From NCBI GenBank assembly GCA_018829445.1, contig JAHJTV010000055.1:59269-123268 (forward strand): a stretch of 64,000 bases of DNA, in the 5' to 3' direction. Under the pieces are notes generated by a model that was not told where the DNA came from, did not search any database, and was given only the letters and a program-made list of their open reading frames with translations. The position numbers were made by a program, and so were the translations under genes. Positions 1-9,720 of the stretch are shown piece after piece; the stretch's first letter is position 1, and each line of letters starts with the position of its first letter. The stretch is from a bacterium (lineage in GTDB: Bacteria > SAR324 > XYD2-FULL-50-16).

Positions 1-2
1 TC

Positions 3-1856
3 AAATTCACTAAGGATTCCGGAACAATCATACTCAGAGTTACACAAACTGATGATCAGTTTGTGGATAAAAAAATCAGGCTTGAATTTTCAGTGAAGGA
101 TACGGGTATGGGTATGACTCGGGAACAGTTAGAGAAAATATTCCACCCATTTACGCAGGCAGATTCTTCAACAACGAGAAAATTTGGTGGAACGGGACTT
201 GGCCTTTCCATCAGTAAACAACTGGTTGAGTTGATGAATGGGGAGATGAGAGCCATCAGCACCCCGAAAAAAGGTACTACCTTTTTCTTTACTCTGACAT
301 TGGAAAAAAAGGATTCCAAAGGATTAATACCAGATGAGCTTCCCGCTCACTTCATTAACCTTCCGGTATTGATAGCTGATGACTCCGATGAGAGCCTCAC
401 AATTCTGGAAAAAATCCTGCGGTCATTTGGGATGAAGGTTGAAAAAACCACTTCAGGAAAAAAGGTGATTGAGATAATCAAGAATATTGACGAGCCCCAT
501 GAAGCATTCGGTCTAATCATACTGGATATAAAAATGCCCGGGCTAGGAGGAGTTGAGGTTGCAGAGAGACTTAGAAACGATTTCAATTTGACTGTACCTA
601 TCATTCTGATGGGCGCTATTGGAGTTGATACTTCCTTGTCTGATGCGAATATGAAGATGATCAACGGCATTTTGAATAAACCGTTTAATGCTTCCATATT
701 ATTCAATACAATTGCTGAAGCTGTTGACAATCGAGAACGATCAACTTTTAGCATTAGAGGTAAAACTGCCGTAAGCAAATCAAAATACAAATCCGCATTA
801 AGGGGAATGCATGTGTTGGTGGTAGAGGACAATCTGACAAACCAGGATATTGTACTTGCCATTTTGGATAGTGCCGGCATATCAGTTACAGTGGTATCTA
901 ATGGCAGGGAAGCTGTAAATGCGGTTAAACAGGATAAGTTTGATGCGGTTTTAATGGATATGCAGATGCCTGAAATGGATGGTTATGAAGCGACCAAAAC
1001 GATTCGCAAGGATCTTCTCTTTGCAGATCTACCCATTATAGCTATGACCGCCCATGCATTAAAGGGAGATGAAAAAAAATGTCTTGAAGCAGGGATGAAT
1101 GATTATGTTACGAAACCAATTAATCAGAATTATCTTTTTGAAACCCTGTACAGGTTCAAGCCGGATCACTTGTCCTCCTCAACAAGGGAGGTACCGTTTA
1201 ACCATCACAAACCAAAGGTAGACAAACCTGCCAGTATCATCCCCGATGTTTTACCGGGGCTGAATGTAAGCTTGACCCTTCGCGTCCTTGATTTGGATTT
1301 TGAGACTTATCAACGCATTATCAAGGGGTTTTATAAAAATGCCGAAAGTTTGTTTAACAGGCTAAAAACGGCTTTTGTCAATGAAGACTGGAATACTGTT
1401 GGAGAACTGAGTCACAGTTTGAAAGGTAGTGCCGCAAATATTGGAGCGGAAGAATTCAAAAGTAATTCCGAACTTCTTGAACAGGTCTGCAGAAAAATAA
1501 ATAAGAACCAATCAACAGAAAAACCAGCCTCTCAATTACTAAAAAATCTGGAGTTAAGCTATTTGCAGGTTAGAAATTCTATTGAATCATTGCTATCTAC
1601 CTCTGAAGAGGAATTGCGTTCAAAGTACAATCATACAAATAGTGACGACAATAAAGTCAGGACTGTGTTGCAGGAATTGGCCACATCTCTTCGTCAATCA
1701 GCTCCCATTCTGATTAATAAAAAAATAGAAGAACTAAAAGCATGTGTGGATGAAAACAATTTGAGGGTTATCATCAAAAGTATTCAGGATTATGAATATG
1801 AAGAAGCCCTTACTCACTTGAAACAATTCGCTTTGCAACTTGATATTGATTTATAA
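3..1856 (+). CDS. Hybrid sensor histidine kinase, C-terminal part (HATPase-REC-REC-HPt), 5' end outside window
   Basis: The frame is already open at base 3, where the end of the N-box (…KFTKDSGTI) is readable, so the gene begins upstream of the window. Visible order: C-terminal half of the ATPase domain with DTGMGM, FGGTGLGLS and the G boxes (about residues 1-95 of the visible part), receiver 1 (ADDSD, phospho-Asp in ILDIKMPG, Lys in NKPF), receiver 2 (VEDN, LMDMQMPEMDG, TKPIN), then an HPt domain with the phospho-His in LSHSLKGSAANIG. This is a full BvgS/ArcB-like phosphorelay chain, so phosphate can leave through the HPt to a separate response regulator. The signal sensed is not visible. 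It starts a signalling block that runs to 8.5 kb on the same strand. Confidence 0.93.
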   Translation, partial: KFTKDSGTIILRVTQTDDQFVDKKIRLEFSVKDTGMGMTREQLEKIFHPFTQADSSTTRKFGGTGLGLSISKQLVELMNGEMRAISTPKKGTTFFFTLTLEKKDSKGLIPDELPAHFINLPVLIADDSDESLTILEKILRSFGMKVEKTTSGKKVIEIIKNIDEPHEAFGLIILDIKMPGLGGVEVAERLRNDFNLTVPIILMGAIGVDTSLSDANMKMINGILNKPFNASILFNTIAEAVDNRERSTFSIRGKTAVSKSKYKSALRGMHVLVVEDNLTNQDIVLAILDSAGISVTVVSNGREAVNAVKQDKFDAVLMDMQMPEMDGYEATKTIRKDLLFADLPIIAMTAHALKGDEKKCLEAGMNDYVTKPINQNYLFETLYRFKPDHLSSSTREVPFNHHKPKVDKPASIIPDVLPGLNVSLTLRVLDLDFETYQRIIKGFYKNAESLFNRLKTAFVNEDWNTVGELSHSLKGSAANIGAEEFKSNSELLEQVCRKINKNQSTEKPASQLLKNLELSYLQVRNSIESLLSTSEEELRSKYNHTNSDDNKVRTVLQELATSLRQSAPILINKKIEELKACVDENNLRVIIKSIQDYEYEEALTHLKQFALQLDIDL

Positions 1857-1901
1857 TGAGTGCTGTTAACAACGAACAATAATCCTTTCCATTGAGCGAA
1901 T

Positions 1902-2315
1902 ATGACTCTATCAGGAGAAAATAAACCGTTTATTTTAATCGTGGATGATAATCCGACCAATCTCGATGTATTAATCGAAATTCTTCAAAGTGAATATCAA
2001 CTGAGTGTTGCAAAATCTGGGAAAAAAGCTCTCGAATTTGTGAAACGAAACCCACCTGAGTTGATATTGCTCGATATTGTTATGCCGGAAATGGACGGCT
2101 TTGACGTTTGCCGGATACTAAAACAATCCGATACCAGCAAAGAGATTCCGATCATATTTATCACAGCTCACAGCGATAGGGAAAACATTGTCAGAGGATT
2201 TGAACTGGGTGGGGCAGATTATCTCAACAAGCCGTTTATCCCAATGGAGGTGAAAATCAGAATCAAGAATCAAATAGCGCTGTATCGGCATAGCAGAAAG
2301 GGCTGTCCAGGCTGA
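1902..2315 (+). CDS. Single-domain response regulator (receiver)
   Basis: A 137-residue protein that is almost entirely one receiver domain: acidic pair in IVDDNPTN, phospho-Asp in LLDIVMPEMDG, Thr in FITAHS and Lys in NKPF. There is no output domain. The last dozen residues (…YRHSRKGCPG) look like the start of a linker found in longer receiver-effector proteins, so it may be a shortened version of one, but no downstream homologous frame is evident before the crotonase. It lies 45 bp after the upstream hybrid kinase, whose HPt domain is a plausible phosphate donor. Confidence 0.85.
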   Translation: MTLSGENKPFILIVDDNPTNLDVLIEILQSEYQLSVAKSGKKALEFVKRNPPELILLDIVMPEMDGFDVCRILKQSDTSKEIPIIFITAHSDRENIVRGFELGGADYLNKPFIPMEVKIRIKNQIALYRHSRKGCPG

Positions 2316-2440
2316 ATATCAACATAGATTTTGATCACCACCAGATTCCATTTGACATTGCAGGTTTGTTTTATAGAATTGCTCATGGCTTAAAAAAGTA
2401 TGGAAACTCTGAATCGTCAAAACACAACCAGGATGGTCTT

Positions 2441-3208
2441 ATGAGCAATGTTTTATTTGAATCTCACAATAAAGTATCGATTATCTCCATTAATCGTCCC
2501 CAGGTGAAAAACGCAGTTGATCTTAATACGGCAAATCAATTGGCTGACGCCTTCCGGCAGTTTGATGAGGATGATTCACAATTCATTGCAGTATTAACGG
2601 GAACTGGCAGCACATTTTGTGCAGGTGCAGATTTAAAAGGTGTTTCCGAAGGAAGAGCTAACAGAGTCGAAGAAAAGGGAGATGGTCCTATGGGGCCAAC
2701 CCGAATGATATTATCCAAACCTGTTATAGCAGCGGTTGAGGGTTTTGCTGTTGCCGGGGGACTGGAACTGGCAGTTTGGTGTGATCTGAGGGTTGCCGCA
2801 AAAGACGCCGTGTTTGGAGTCTATTGCAGACGATGGGGAGTCCCGTTAATTGATGGAGGAACCATTCGACTAACTAGGATGATTGGTCACAGTCATGCTC
2901 TGGATCTGATTTTGACAGGTCGGGGAGTCTCAGGAGAAGAAGCTGAAAGAATGGGGTTGGTTAATCGCGTTGTTGAACCTGGACAAGCATTGATAAAAGC
3001 GCTGGAATTGGCTGAACAATTGTCCGGATTTCCACAGATCTGTATGAGGAGTGATCGACTGTCTTCTTATAAACAGTGGAATATGTCCCTTGAAAAAGCC
3101 CTGTTGGAAGAAACCAGGATGGGCTTAAAAGTGATCCAGTCGGGCGAAACTGTGGATGGAGCAAAAAGGTTTGCCGAGGGAAAAGGTCGCCATGGTTCTT
3201 TTGAATGA
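2441..3208 (+). CDS. Enoyl-CoA hydratase/isomerase (crotonase) family protein
   Basis: Crotonase fold protein of 255 residues. The first oxyanion-hole segment is GAGADLKG and the second is AVEGFAVAGGLELAVWCDLRVAA, followed by GVYCRRWGVPLIDGGTIRL. These are typical of short enoyl-CoA hydratases. I start at the ATG at 2441 because it is preceded by a purine-rich site (CAGGATGG) and MSNVLFESHNKVSII matches the usual N-terminus; the frame is open for another 25 codons upstream. The substrate cannot be told from sequence. It is the only metabolic gene inside the phosphorelay block, so its link to its neighbours is unclear. Confidence 0.88.
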   Translation: MSNVLFESHNKVSIISINRPQVKNAVDLNTANQLADAFRQFDEDDSQFIAVLTGTGSTFCAGADLKGVSEGRANRVEEKGDGPMGPTRMILSKPVIAAVEGFAVAGGLELAVWCDLRVAAKDAVFGVYCRRWGVPLIDGGTIRLTRMIGHSHALDLILTGRGVSGEEAERMGLVNRVVEPGQALIKALELAEQLSGFPQICMRSDRLSSYKQWNMSLEKALLEETRMGLKVIQSGETVDGAKRFAEGKGRHGSFE

Positions 3209-3456
3209 TGGAATCTTTAAAGATAATTGACAATCTGACAGTAACCGCAAAGGTTTGTTACAATATTAGTGAAAAAGAAAAAAGAGTTGCTTTTTAAACT
3301 GAAATTCAAGACAATTCAATTACAGAACTCGAATGATCTGTCTTTTTCGATGGAGTGTTTGGTCGGAAATGCTTTATCTCAAGTCAAACACGATTTTTGT
3401 CATGCAACAAACCGATTTTTGGATCGTTATAAACCAATTAACAAAGGTGTTTTTGA

Positions 3457-3846
3457 ATGAATATATTAATTGTCGATGATGATCTTGCAAACTGTCAATT
3501 GATCAAGCATCTATTGGTTGACTTTAGTGAACCGGATATTGTTGATAACGGGGACAAGGCAGTCAAAGCATTTTTGGAAGCTCACAGGAATAAAAAACCT
3601 TATGATATTATCTTCCTGGATATTATGATGCCGGAAAAGGATGGACACCAGGTTTTACAAGAAATTCGTGAATGGGAGGAAAAGAATTTAGAATATGGCA
3701 AAGGGGAAGCAAAAATCGTGATGGTTTCCGCCTTGGATTCCAAAGACCACATTCTTTCTAGTTTCAAAGAAGGGTGTGAGTTTTATCTTGTTAAGCCAAT
3801 CTCCATGTCCAAGGTTATGAACGTGATGTCCGAGATGGGATACTGA
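3457..3846 (+). CDS. CheY-like single-domain response regulator
   Basis: Stand-alone receiver of 129 residues with IVDDDLAN, phospho-Asp in FLDIMMPEKDG, Ser in MVSALDS and Lys in VKPISM. All the catalytic positions for aspartyl phosphorylation are present and nothing follows the receiver, so output must be by protein contact. An AAAGGTG site lies a few bases before the ATG. It sits just ahead of the large hybrid kinase at 3913, and with the HPt protein at 6409 could form a complete relay. Confidence 0.88.
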   Translation: MNILIVDDDLANCQLIKHLLVDFSEPDIVDNGDKAVKAFLEAHRNKKPYDIIFLDIMMPEKDGHQVLQEIREWEEKNLEYGKGEAKIVMVSALDSKDHILSSFKEGCEFYLVKPISMSKVMNVMSEMGY

Positions 3847-3912
3847 TTTATTGGCTTTAAAATATTTTTTTCATCCTTTCGCAACTCCTTACAAAGACCC
3901 AGCTAGCTCAAA

Positions 3913-6330
3913 ATGGATAAACCCAATATTCTCATGGTAGATGATTTACCTGAGAATTTGTTAATTCTGGAAGAGATTTTATCCGATCTGGATCTTAATA
4001 TAGTAAACGCACATTCCGGCCTTGAAGCTTTAGAGCACTGTAATAATCATGAATTTGCGCTCGCTTTGATCGACGTCCAATTGCCTGAAATGGATGGTTT
4101 TGAACTTTTAAAGCGCATGAGACTGGCAAAATCTACTGAACTCCTTCCGGTTATCTTCATCACAGCTCTCTACTCAACCAACCAGTTTGTCATCGAAGGA
4201 ATTGAAACCGGTGCCGTTGATTTTATTTCCAAGCCATTTGACCATCGTATCCTGATCGGAAAAGTCAGGGTCTTCATTGATCTCTATCTGCAGAGGAAAA
4301 AACTGGAGAACGAGATTAAAAGACGGATTGAAGTCCAGGAATCATTGATCAAAAGTGAAGAGAGTTTTCGAGCTGTTTTTGAATCAACCAATGACAGTAT
4401 TGCGGTTTGGGACAAGAGATATAACTATCTTTACGCCAATCAGGCGGCAATCGATCATATCGGGGCTCATAAAGAAGATGTCATCGGAAAGGATATTTAC
4501 TCCGGGATGGGGCATGTCCCTGAATTGATGGATTGTTTTATTAATTGTATCGAATATGTGTTTACGACACATCAATCGATTAAATCGGAAGATACCATAG
4601 AGATCACGGGAAAGCTTGTTCACAGTGAATCCAATTTTGCACCTGTCAGGGACAAACAGGGTAACGTTATAGCCGTCGGTATGTTCTATCGTGATATAAC
4701 AGAAAGAAAAACAGCCGAAGAAGAATTGCGATTGGCCAAAGAGGGGGCTGAAAAGGCTAACAGGCATAAGTCAGAGTTTCTAGCAAATATGAGCCATGAT
4801 ATCAGAACACCAATGAATGCTCTTTTGGGAATGGCAGACCTGTTGTCGGAATCGGATTTAAACGAGGAACAAAAAAACTATATAGGGGTAATTAAATCTG
4901 CAGGAGAAAACCTGCTGAATCTTATTGATGATATCCTCGATCTTTCTAAAATAGAAAGAGATCATGTTAGTATTGAAGCCATCGATTTTAACCTGGAAGA
5001 GATTGTTGAGAAAACCTGCGAAGTGTTTTCCATCAGGGCACACGAAAAAGGCTTGGAACTGGCTCATTTTATACACCCCAATGTACCAGTTAAACTGAAT
5101 GGAGATCATGTTCGCTTACGCCAGATTCTTGTAAATCTGGTAGGCAACGCCATAAAATTCACGCATGAAGGTGAGATTGTAGTTGAAGTCTCCCTGGTTG
5201 AATCAGTATCAGACACTAATCCTGAACCGGATTCATTGGATCTTGTGTTTTCTGTAAAGGACACAGGAATTGGAATCTCCCAGAAAAATCAGGAAACCAT
5301 ATTTCAAAGTTTTATCCAGGGTGATTCCTCCACAACACGAAAATATGGCGGAACAGGCTTGGGGTTGACAATTTCAAGAAAACTGGTTGAACTCCTGGGT
5401 GGCAAAATATGGGTTGAGAGTACACCGGAAATCGGAAGCACTTTCTATTTTGTCTGCAGATTTCAAGTTACCGATTCAGCGTCAATTGGTGAATTGAACA
5501 GGTCTGAATTGGTCAAATCGAAGATCCTGGTGATGGATGACAACCCGACCATTTGCAGACTCTTAAAAGAAACCCTGGTTTCTTGGGGAGCAACTGTGGA
5601 AACGGTAGATAGTGGGAGGTCTGGAATCAAATTGTGGCAGGAATCCATTACCCGGGGAAAACCATTTGATGTAGTACTGATGGATTGTTTTTTACAGGAT
5701 ATGGACGGATATGAAATTATAAACGAGATTCAAGGTACTCAGGAGCATCCGTGTCAGCCGATAGTGATGTTAACATCAAACAACTACGGAAAAAATGTTG
5801 AGAAACTGAAAGAGTATGGAGTCAAAACATACTTGGTAAAACCGGTTAAGCGCAGTTCTCTGAAAGCAAATATCGATATTGTTTTGGGGAAACTGGTTCC
5901 CGGTCACAATATAAGTATCCTAGAAGAGACTCCGAGGGAGATTCAGGTCAAACCAATGGAAATCTTACTGGTTGATGACTCAGAGGATAATCGACTTCTG
6001 GTCGAAATTTTTCTTTCCAAGACCGTCCATAAGGTTCAATCTGCTGAAAATGGCCAGATAGCGGTTGAAATGTTCAAAAGTGGTCACTATAATCTAATCA
6101 TAATGGATATGCACATGCCTGTCATGGACGGTTATACGGCGACTAAAGAGATCAGAAAATGGGAGAGGGAAAACAATCTTAAATCTACTCAAATCATCGC
6201 ATTAACTGCCAATGCCTTGAAAGAGGATGAACAGAAAAGCCTGGAAGCAGGTTGTAATGCCCATTTGACCAAACCGATCAAAAAATCGAGATTATTAAGC
6301 ATAGTTAATGCCTATTCAAACACGATTTGA
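3913..6330 (+). CDS. Hybrid histidine kinase REC-PAS-HisKA-HATPase-REC-REC
   Basis: A cytoplasmic 805-residue hybrid kinase without membrane segments. Order: N-terminal receiver (MVDDLPEN, LIDVQLPEMDG, SKPFDH, about 1-120), PAS (FRAVFESTNDSIAVWD, about 140-265), HisKA with the phospho-His in ANMSHDIRTPMN near residue 294, ATPase with DTGIGIS and YGGTGLGLT, a receiver at about 535-660 (VMDDNPT, LMDCFLQDMDG, VKPVKR), and a last receiver at about 685-800 (LVDDSEDN, IMDMHMPVMDG, TKPIKK). The N-terminal receiver means that another kinase can set its activity; the two C-terminal receivers feed the phosphate on, probably to the HPt protein encoded next. Confidence 0.93.
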   Translation: MDKPNILMVDDLPENLLILEEILSDLDLNIVNAHSGLEALEHCNNHEFALALIDVQLPEMDGFELLKRMRLAKSTELLPVIFITALYSTNQFVIEGIETGAVDFISKPFDHRILIGKVRVFIDLYLQRKKLENEIKRRIEVQESLIKSEESFRAVFESTNDSIAVWDKRYNYLYANQAAIDHIGAHKEDVIGKDIYSGMGHVPELMDCFINCIEYVFTTHQSIKSEDTIEITGKLVHSESNFAPVRDKQGNVIAVGMFYRDITERKTAEEELRLAKEGAEKANRHKSEFLANMSHDIRTPMNALLGMADLLSESDLNEEQKNYIGVIKSAGENLLNLIDDILDLSKIERDHVSIEAIDFNLEEIVEKTCEVFSIRAHEKGLELAHFIHPNVPVKLNGDHVRLRQILVNLVGNAIKFTHEGEIVVEVSLVESVSDTNPEPDSLDLVFSVKDTGIGISQKNQETIFQSFIQGDSSTTRKYGGTGLGLTISRKLVELLGGKIWVESTPEIGSTFYFVCRFQVTDSASIGELNRSELVKSKILVMDDNPTICRLLKETLVSWGATVETVDSGRSGIKLWQESITRGKPFDVVLMDCFLQDMDGYEIINEIQGTQEHPCQPIVMLTSNNYGKNVEKLKEYGVKTYLVKPVKRSSLKANIDIVLGKLVPGHNISILEETPREIQVKPMEILLVDDSEDNRLLVEIFLSKTVHKVQSAENGQIAVEMFKSGHYNLIIMDMHMPVMDGYTATKEIRKWERENNLKSTQIIALTANALKEDEQKSLEAGCNAHLTKPIKKSRLLSIVNAYSNTI

Positions 6331-6408
6331 TTGATTGACCGGCTTTTTTTGGAGGTGTGCTCAAATACTTTTAAGTGTTAGCTTGTAACCCTTTAACAAT
6401 AGCAAATC

Positions 6409-6720
6409 ATGTCAAAGCAAAATGAGAGTCATATTGTTCAAGTCGAATCAGAGCTGGAAGATCTAATTCCCGGATTCATCAAAAACCGCTATCATGACAT
6501 TGAGAAAATAGAAGGTTTTCTGCAACAGGAAGACTTTGAAGCGATTACACTGATTGGACACACCATGAAAGGAAATGGTGCTGGTTACGGTTTTATTGAG
6601 ATATCGGAATTTGGGAAGTCAATTGAAACGGCTGCAAAGGAGAAGGAGCTGCCTGTTATCAGAAAACTGCTTTCGGACTTGGCTGTTTATTTGGATCATG
6701 TAACCGTTGAATACATATAA
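6409..6720 (+). CDS. Stand-alone HPt phosphotransfer protein
   Basis: A 103-residue all-helical protein. The HPt signature is LIGHTMKGNGAGYGF, in which the His is the phosphorylated residue, followed by the conserved glycines and an aromatic residue. It has the size of stand-alone phosphotransferases such as LuxU or YPD1. It follows the hybrid kinase at 3913 by 78 bp and precedes two double-receiver proteins, so it most likely carries phosphate from the kinase receivers to those proteins or to a distant regulator. No pairing specificity can be read from the sequence. Confidence 0.85.
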   Translation: MSKQNESHIVQVESELEDLIPGFIKNRYHDIEKIEGFLQQEDFEAITLIGHTMKGNGAGYGFIEISEFGKSIETAAKEKELPVIRKLLSDLAVYLDHVTVEYI

Positions 6721-6752
6721 GTCGAGTTATACCAGTTATATTCCAGGGAGTT

Positions 6753-7658
6753 ATGAAAAAAATTCTGATAATTGATGATGATGAAGGAACTCGACTACTA
6801 ATATCCCACCTGTTGAAAGCCAAAGGATATGAAACCATTTTGGCGAAAAATGGGATTGAAGGAATTCGAATGGCGTTAAACCACCATCCGGACTTGATAA
6901 CAGTTGATGTGATGATGCCTTACCTGAATGGCCTTAATCTCATGAAAATTCTCACCATGATGCAACTTGAAATCCCATCTATCTTCGTCACCGTTAAAGA
7001 GGAAGCGGAAAAATATAAGGATGCTTTTCCTTATATCAAGAGCTTTTGCCTGAAAGGGGATTTAAAGGAAAAATTGGTGGGTCTGGTTGAGAAGGCCATT
7101 GATTTGCCCGACAGGGGATATACAGATATTGAATACACCCTCAAAGAGAATGAGATTTTTGATCTCCTCGGTAAGTCGGATCGTAAAAAAATATTGATTG
7201 TCACCGATAATGATACTTTTGATTTGGTTACAATCATGCTGGGAGAAACGGATATTTACGAATTATATCATGCCCCTGACGGTCTGGAGGCAGTTTTTAA
7301 AGCCGTAATGTTAAATCCGGATCTTATTCTCAGTGATATCGATCTGCCCAAGATCAACGGAATCAGCTTGGCAAGAATACTATTCATCCTGGGACACCCT
7401 TTTCCCCTGATCTACCTGTCGGAAAAAGCGGATATCGAAACCATTAAAAAAGCATCCTCAATGGAAGGAATACAGGGTTACTTGTTAAAATCCGAAGTTC
7501 GGAACAATGAAACACTTTTGCAAGAGCGGGTTGAGCAAATCCTGGATATCTCAGATGAACAAAAGAAAGCCCTTCAGGCAAGTTACAAAGCCGCAGATAT
7601 CGATAAAATCGGTGAGTTCGAAAGCGGGTCCAGTATCTGGCTATCCCTTTCTCCCTAA
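6753..7658 (+). CDS. Tandem receiver protein (REC-REC)
   Basis: Two receivers and no recognisable output domain in 301 residues. The first is complete (IIDDDEGT, VDVMMPYLNG). The second keeps the phospho-Asp (LSDIDLPKING), but its acidic pair reads VTDND, so one metal-binding acid is changed to Asn. In both receivers the usual Lys-Pro pair near the C-terminus is missing (CLKGDL, LLKSEV). A strong AGGGAG site precedes the ATG. It is a paralogue of the next gene, with the same length and the shared DGLEAVFKA / DGLEGVFKA segment. Confidence 0.85.
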   Translation: MKKILIIDDDEGTRLLISHLLKAKGYETILAKNGIEGIRMALNHHPDLITVDVMMPYLNGLNLMKILTMMQLEIPSIFVTVKEEAEKYKDAFPYIKSFCLKGDLKEKLVGLVEKAIDLPDRGYTDIEYTLKENEIFDLLGKSDRKKILIVTDNDTFDLVTIMLGETDIYELYHAPDGLEAVFKAVMLNPDLILSDIDLPKINGISLARILFILGHPFPLIYLSEKADIETIKKASSMEGIQGYLLKSEVRNNETLLQERVEQILDISDEQKKALQASYKAADIDKIGEFESGSSIWLSLSP

Positions 7659-7676
7659 TTACGAGAGACTATATAA

Positions 7677-8549
7677 ATGATCATTGGAAAAAATATCATT
7701 GCAATTAATCTTAGTAAGGAGATGATCAGCCTGCTTTTCGATCTTGATTACAAGATTATGGAGGTTAAAGACTGTATCGAGGGAATTCGCCACGCCATTC
7801 GTTTTCAGCCGGACCTTGTTATCGCGGAGATCAACTCCCCTAACCTGAATGGCTTGTCTATGGCGAGTATTCTCAACAAACTCAGAGTCAGAATTCCCTT
7901 AATTCTAACGGGTTCCGATGTTAAGTATAAAAAACCCGCTTTATCGTTTAACAATGTAAACGGATTTTTATTGAACCCGGGAAAAGACACCGGAGTATCA
8001 AGGGACAAGGTCAAGTCCGATTTAGAATCCATTATTTTCAATTTTGACAATTTTGAATTGTCATCAATGGAATATGCATACAGTTTTCGTCAACACGAAT
8101 GGGCAAATCTATTGGGTAAAAGCAATAATAACAGAATATTGATTGTTGAGGATGACGTGTCGTTTCTTAAGTTGGTATTAAAAAGACTAGACTCGCAAAA
8201 TGCATATGACTTGTATAGCGCAAAGGATGGACTGGAAGGAGTGTTTAAAGCATTTCTGGTTAAACCGCACCTGATTCTGACTGACATTAACATGCCCAAT
8301 ATTGATGGTTTGGCTATGAGCCAGATGTTCTTTATCCTCAACAAGCCATACCCAATTGTTTTTTTAACGGCTTTGGAAATTGGGGAGATTCAGCCAAAAA
8401 TGAAAAAAGCCCATGGAGTGGTTGGTATAATGGAAAAGAAAGTCCTAGGAGATAAAGAGACATTTTTAAAGGATTTCGAAAAACATCTGATTGAAGCTCT
8501 AATCAGGCAGAAAGAGTGGAAAAAGCAGATTGAGGAAACCTCAAAATAA
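7677..8549 (+). CDS. Tandem receiver protein with a degenerate first receiver
   Basis: A paralogue of the gene before it: 290 residues, receiver-like domain then receiver. The first domain keeps the fold (IEGIRHAIRFQPDLVIAEINSPNLNGLSM) but the phospho-Asp is Glu (VIAEINSP), the acidic pair is gone (AINLSKE) and no switch Lys is seen, so it cannot be phosphorylated in the normal way and may mimic the active state. The second is intact at the key acids (IVEDDVS, LTDINMPNIDG). It starts only 18 bp after its neighbour, so the two are probably co-transcribed. Function beyond phosphorelay is unknown. Confidence 0.83.
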   Translation: MIIGKNIIAINLSKEMISLLFDLDYKIMEVKDCIEGIRHAIRFQPDLVIAEINSPNLNGLSMASILNKLRVRIPLILTGSDVKYKKPALSFNNVNGFLLNPGKDTGVSRDKVKSDLESIIFNFDNFELSSMEYAYSFRQHEWANLLGKSNNNRILIVEDDVSFLKLVLKRLDSQNAYDLYSAKDGLEGVFKAFLVKPHLILTDINMPNIDGLAMSQMFFILNKPYPIVFLTALEIGEIQPKMKKAHGVVGIMEKKVLGDKETFLKDFEKHLIEALIRQKEWKKQIEETSK

Positions 8550-8576
8550 GGCAAAAACAGGCTGTTCACATGATCT

Positions 8577-9548
8577 TCATACAGATCTTCTAAAGAGATA
8601 TCGATTAAAGAATTCCGGTGAAACACGGTTCACCCACTTCACCAGCAGGAAGGTGATAAACAGCGCAAAGCCGATTCTGAACCAGAAAATACCTGAAAGA
8701 TGTCCCCCTATCACCATCATTAATAGGGTATCCTCGACCATACTATGGCACAGTCCCATCAGGGCGAAAGAGAAAAAAATATCCTTTTGATGCAATCTTC
8801 CGGATTTTGATTCCTGGATCAAAAGACCTCCCCCGTAACCGATTCCCATCGTCATACCAATAATGGTGATTGGTGCAGCGTTTTTGCTCATTCCCAGCAA
8901 CTTTAACAATGGTTCCAATAATCGGGTCAGTAAAGCGGTTACTTTGATCTTCTCCAGAATTCGCATTATAATTATCAATGATAAGATGATAAGGAAGATA
9001 TACCCGAGGTTTCTTAACTCACCCACAGTCCACCGGAACCAATCTTCAGGAGGAGGGGAGGGATTCCAGATAGCCTTATTTGGAATTTGAAGATAATTGG
9101 TGACTTGATAACAAGTATTTAACAAGGCGCCTATGGCCAAGGCTCCCAATAATCGTATGATAAAAATCACCCTTATCCGTGGCCCGGCTTTCTGGGCAAT
9201 TCTAAGTTCCACCGGTAAGGAATGAGCCACCAGCATCATGGTGGACAATACGGTAACCTGGGCCACCGTTAACTCCTCGACAGGAGCCAGTGAGGCAAAG
9301 ACAATCATTCCACCATATAGATTGGTGATTAAAGCGGTAGCCCAGACCAGACCCATGTTTCCCGGGAGCCCCACTAATTCCATAACGGGCGCCAGAATGA
9401 ACCCAATATGATCAATTAAACCAGCCTGCTTTAAGATGCGGGTAACTATAATTATGGGAACGGTTATTTTGAACAGATCAAAACTGGTGTTGACAGCCTG
9501 TTTCACCATGTCGGTCAGAAACACCAATATTTTTCTTATCGGGATCAT
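8577..9548 (-). CDS. Nucleoside-recognition (Gate) domain membrane protein
   Basis: A polytopic inner-membrane protein of 323 residues with two homologous hydrophobic halves. The first half carries ITVPIIIVTRILKQAGL and NLYGGMIVFASLA, the second GMTMGIGYGGGLLIQES and LCHSMVEDTLLM. These resemble the Gate or nucleoside-recognition family, which includes the SpmA/SpmB and YjiH types. The transported compound is not known for most members, and I cannot assign one. It converges with the double-receiver gene and diverges from the methyltransferase at 9721. Confidence 0.78.
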   Translation of the reverse strand: MIPIRKILVFLTDMVKQAVNTSFDLFKITVPIIIVTRILKQAGLIDHIGFILAPVMELVGLPGNMGLVWATALITNLYGGMIVFASLAPVEELTVAQVTVLSTMMLVAHSLPVELRIAQKAGPRIRVIFIIRLLGALAIGALLNTCYQVTNYLQIPNKAIWNPSPPPEDWFRWTVGELRNLGYIFLIILSLIIIMRILEKIKVTALLTRLLEPLLKLLGMSKNAAPITIIGMTMGIGYGGGLLIQESKSGRLHQKDIFFSFALMGLCHSMVEDTLLMMVIGGHLSGIFWFRIGFALFITFLLVKWVNRVSPEFFNRYLFRRSV

Positions 9549-9720
9549 GTTATTCTATTATGAGTTTTGCGTACTGATGTTTATTAAAAACATGGGTGTT
9601 ATGAGCAAATCATTTCAGTATTCCCCAAAATCTGCAATGATAGCAATCATAAAGAAAAACCGGGATCAAAACAATCAGTGCAAAAGATAATAATACAGTT
9701 TCATCAGGAGTAATATCACC

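Noticed and set aside
3269..3460. 63-codon frame MKKKKELLFKLKF… whose stop overlaps the start of the receiver gene
   Set aside because: It begins with GTG, has no convincing ribosome site and no recognisable domain. The overlap with the next ATG is suggestive but not enough.
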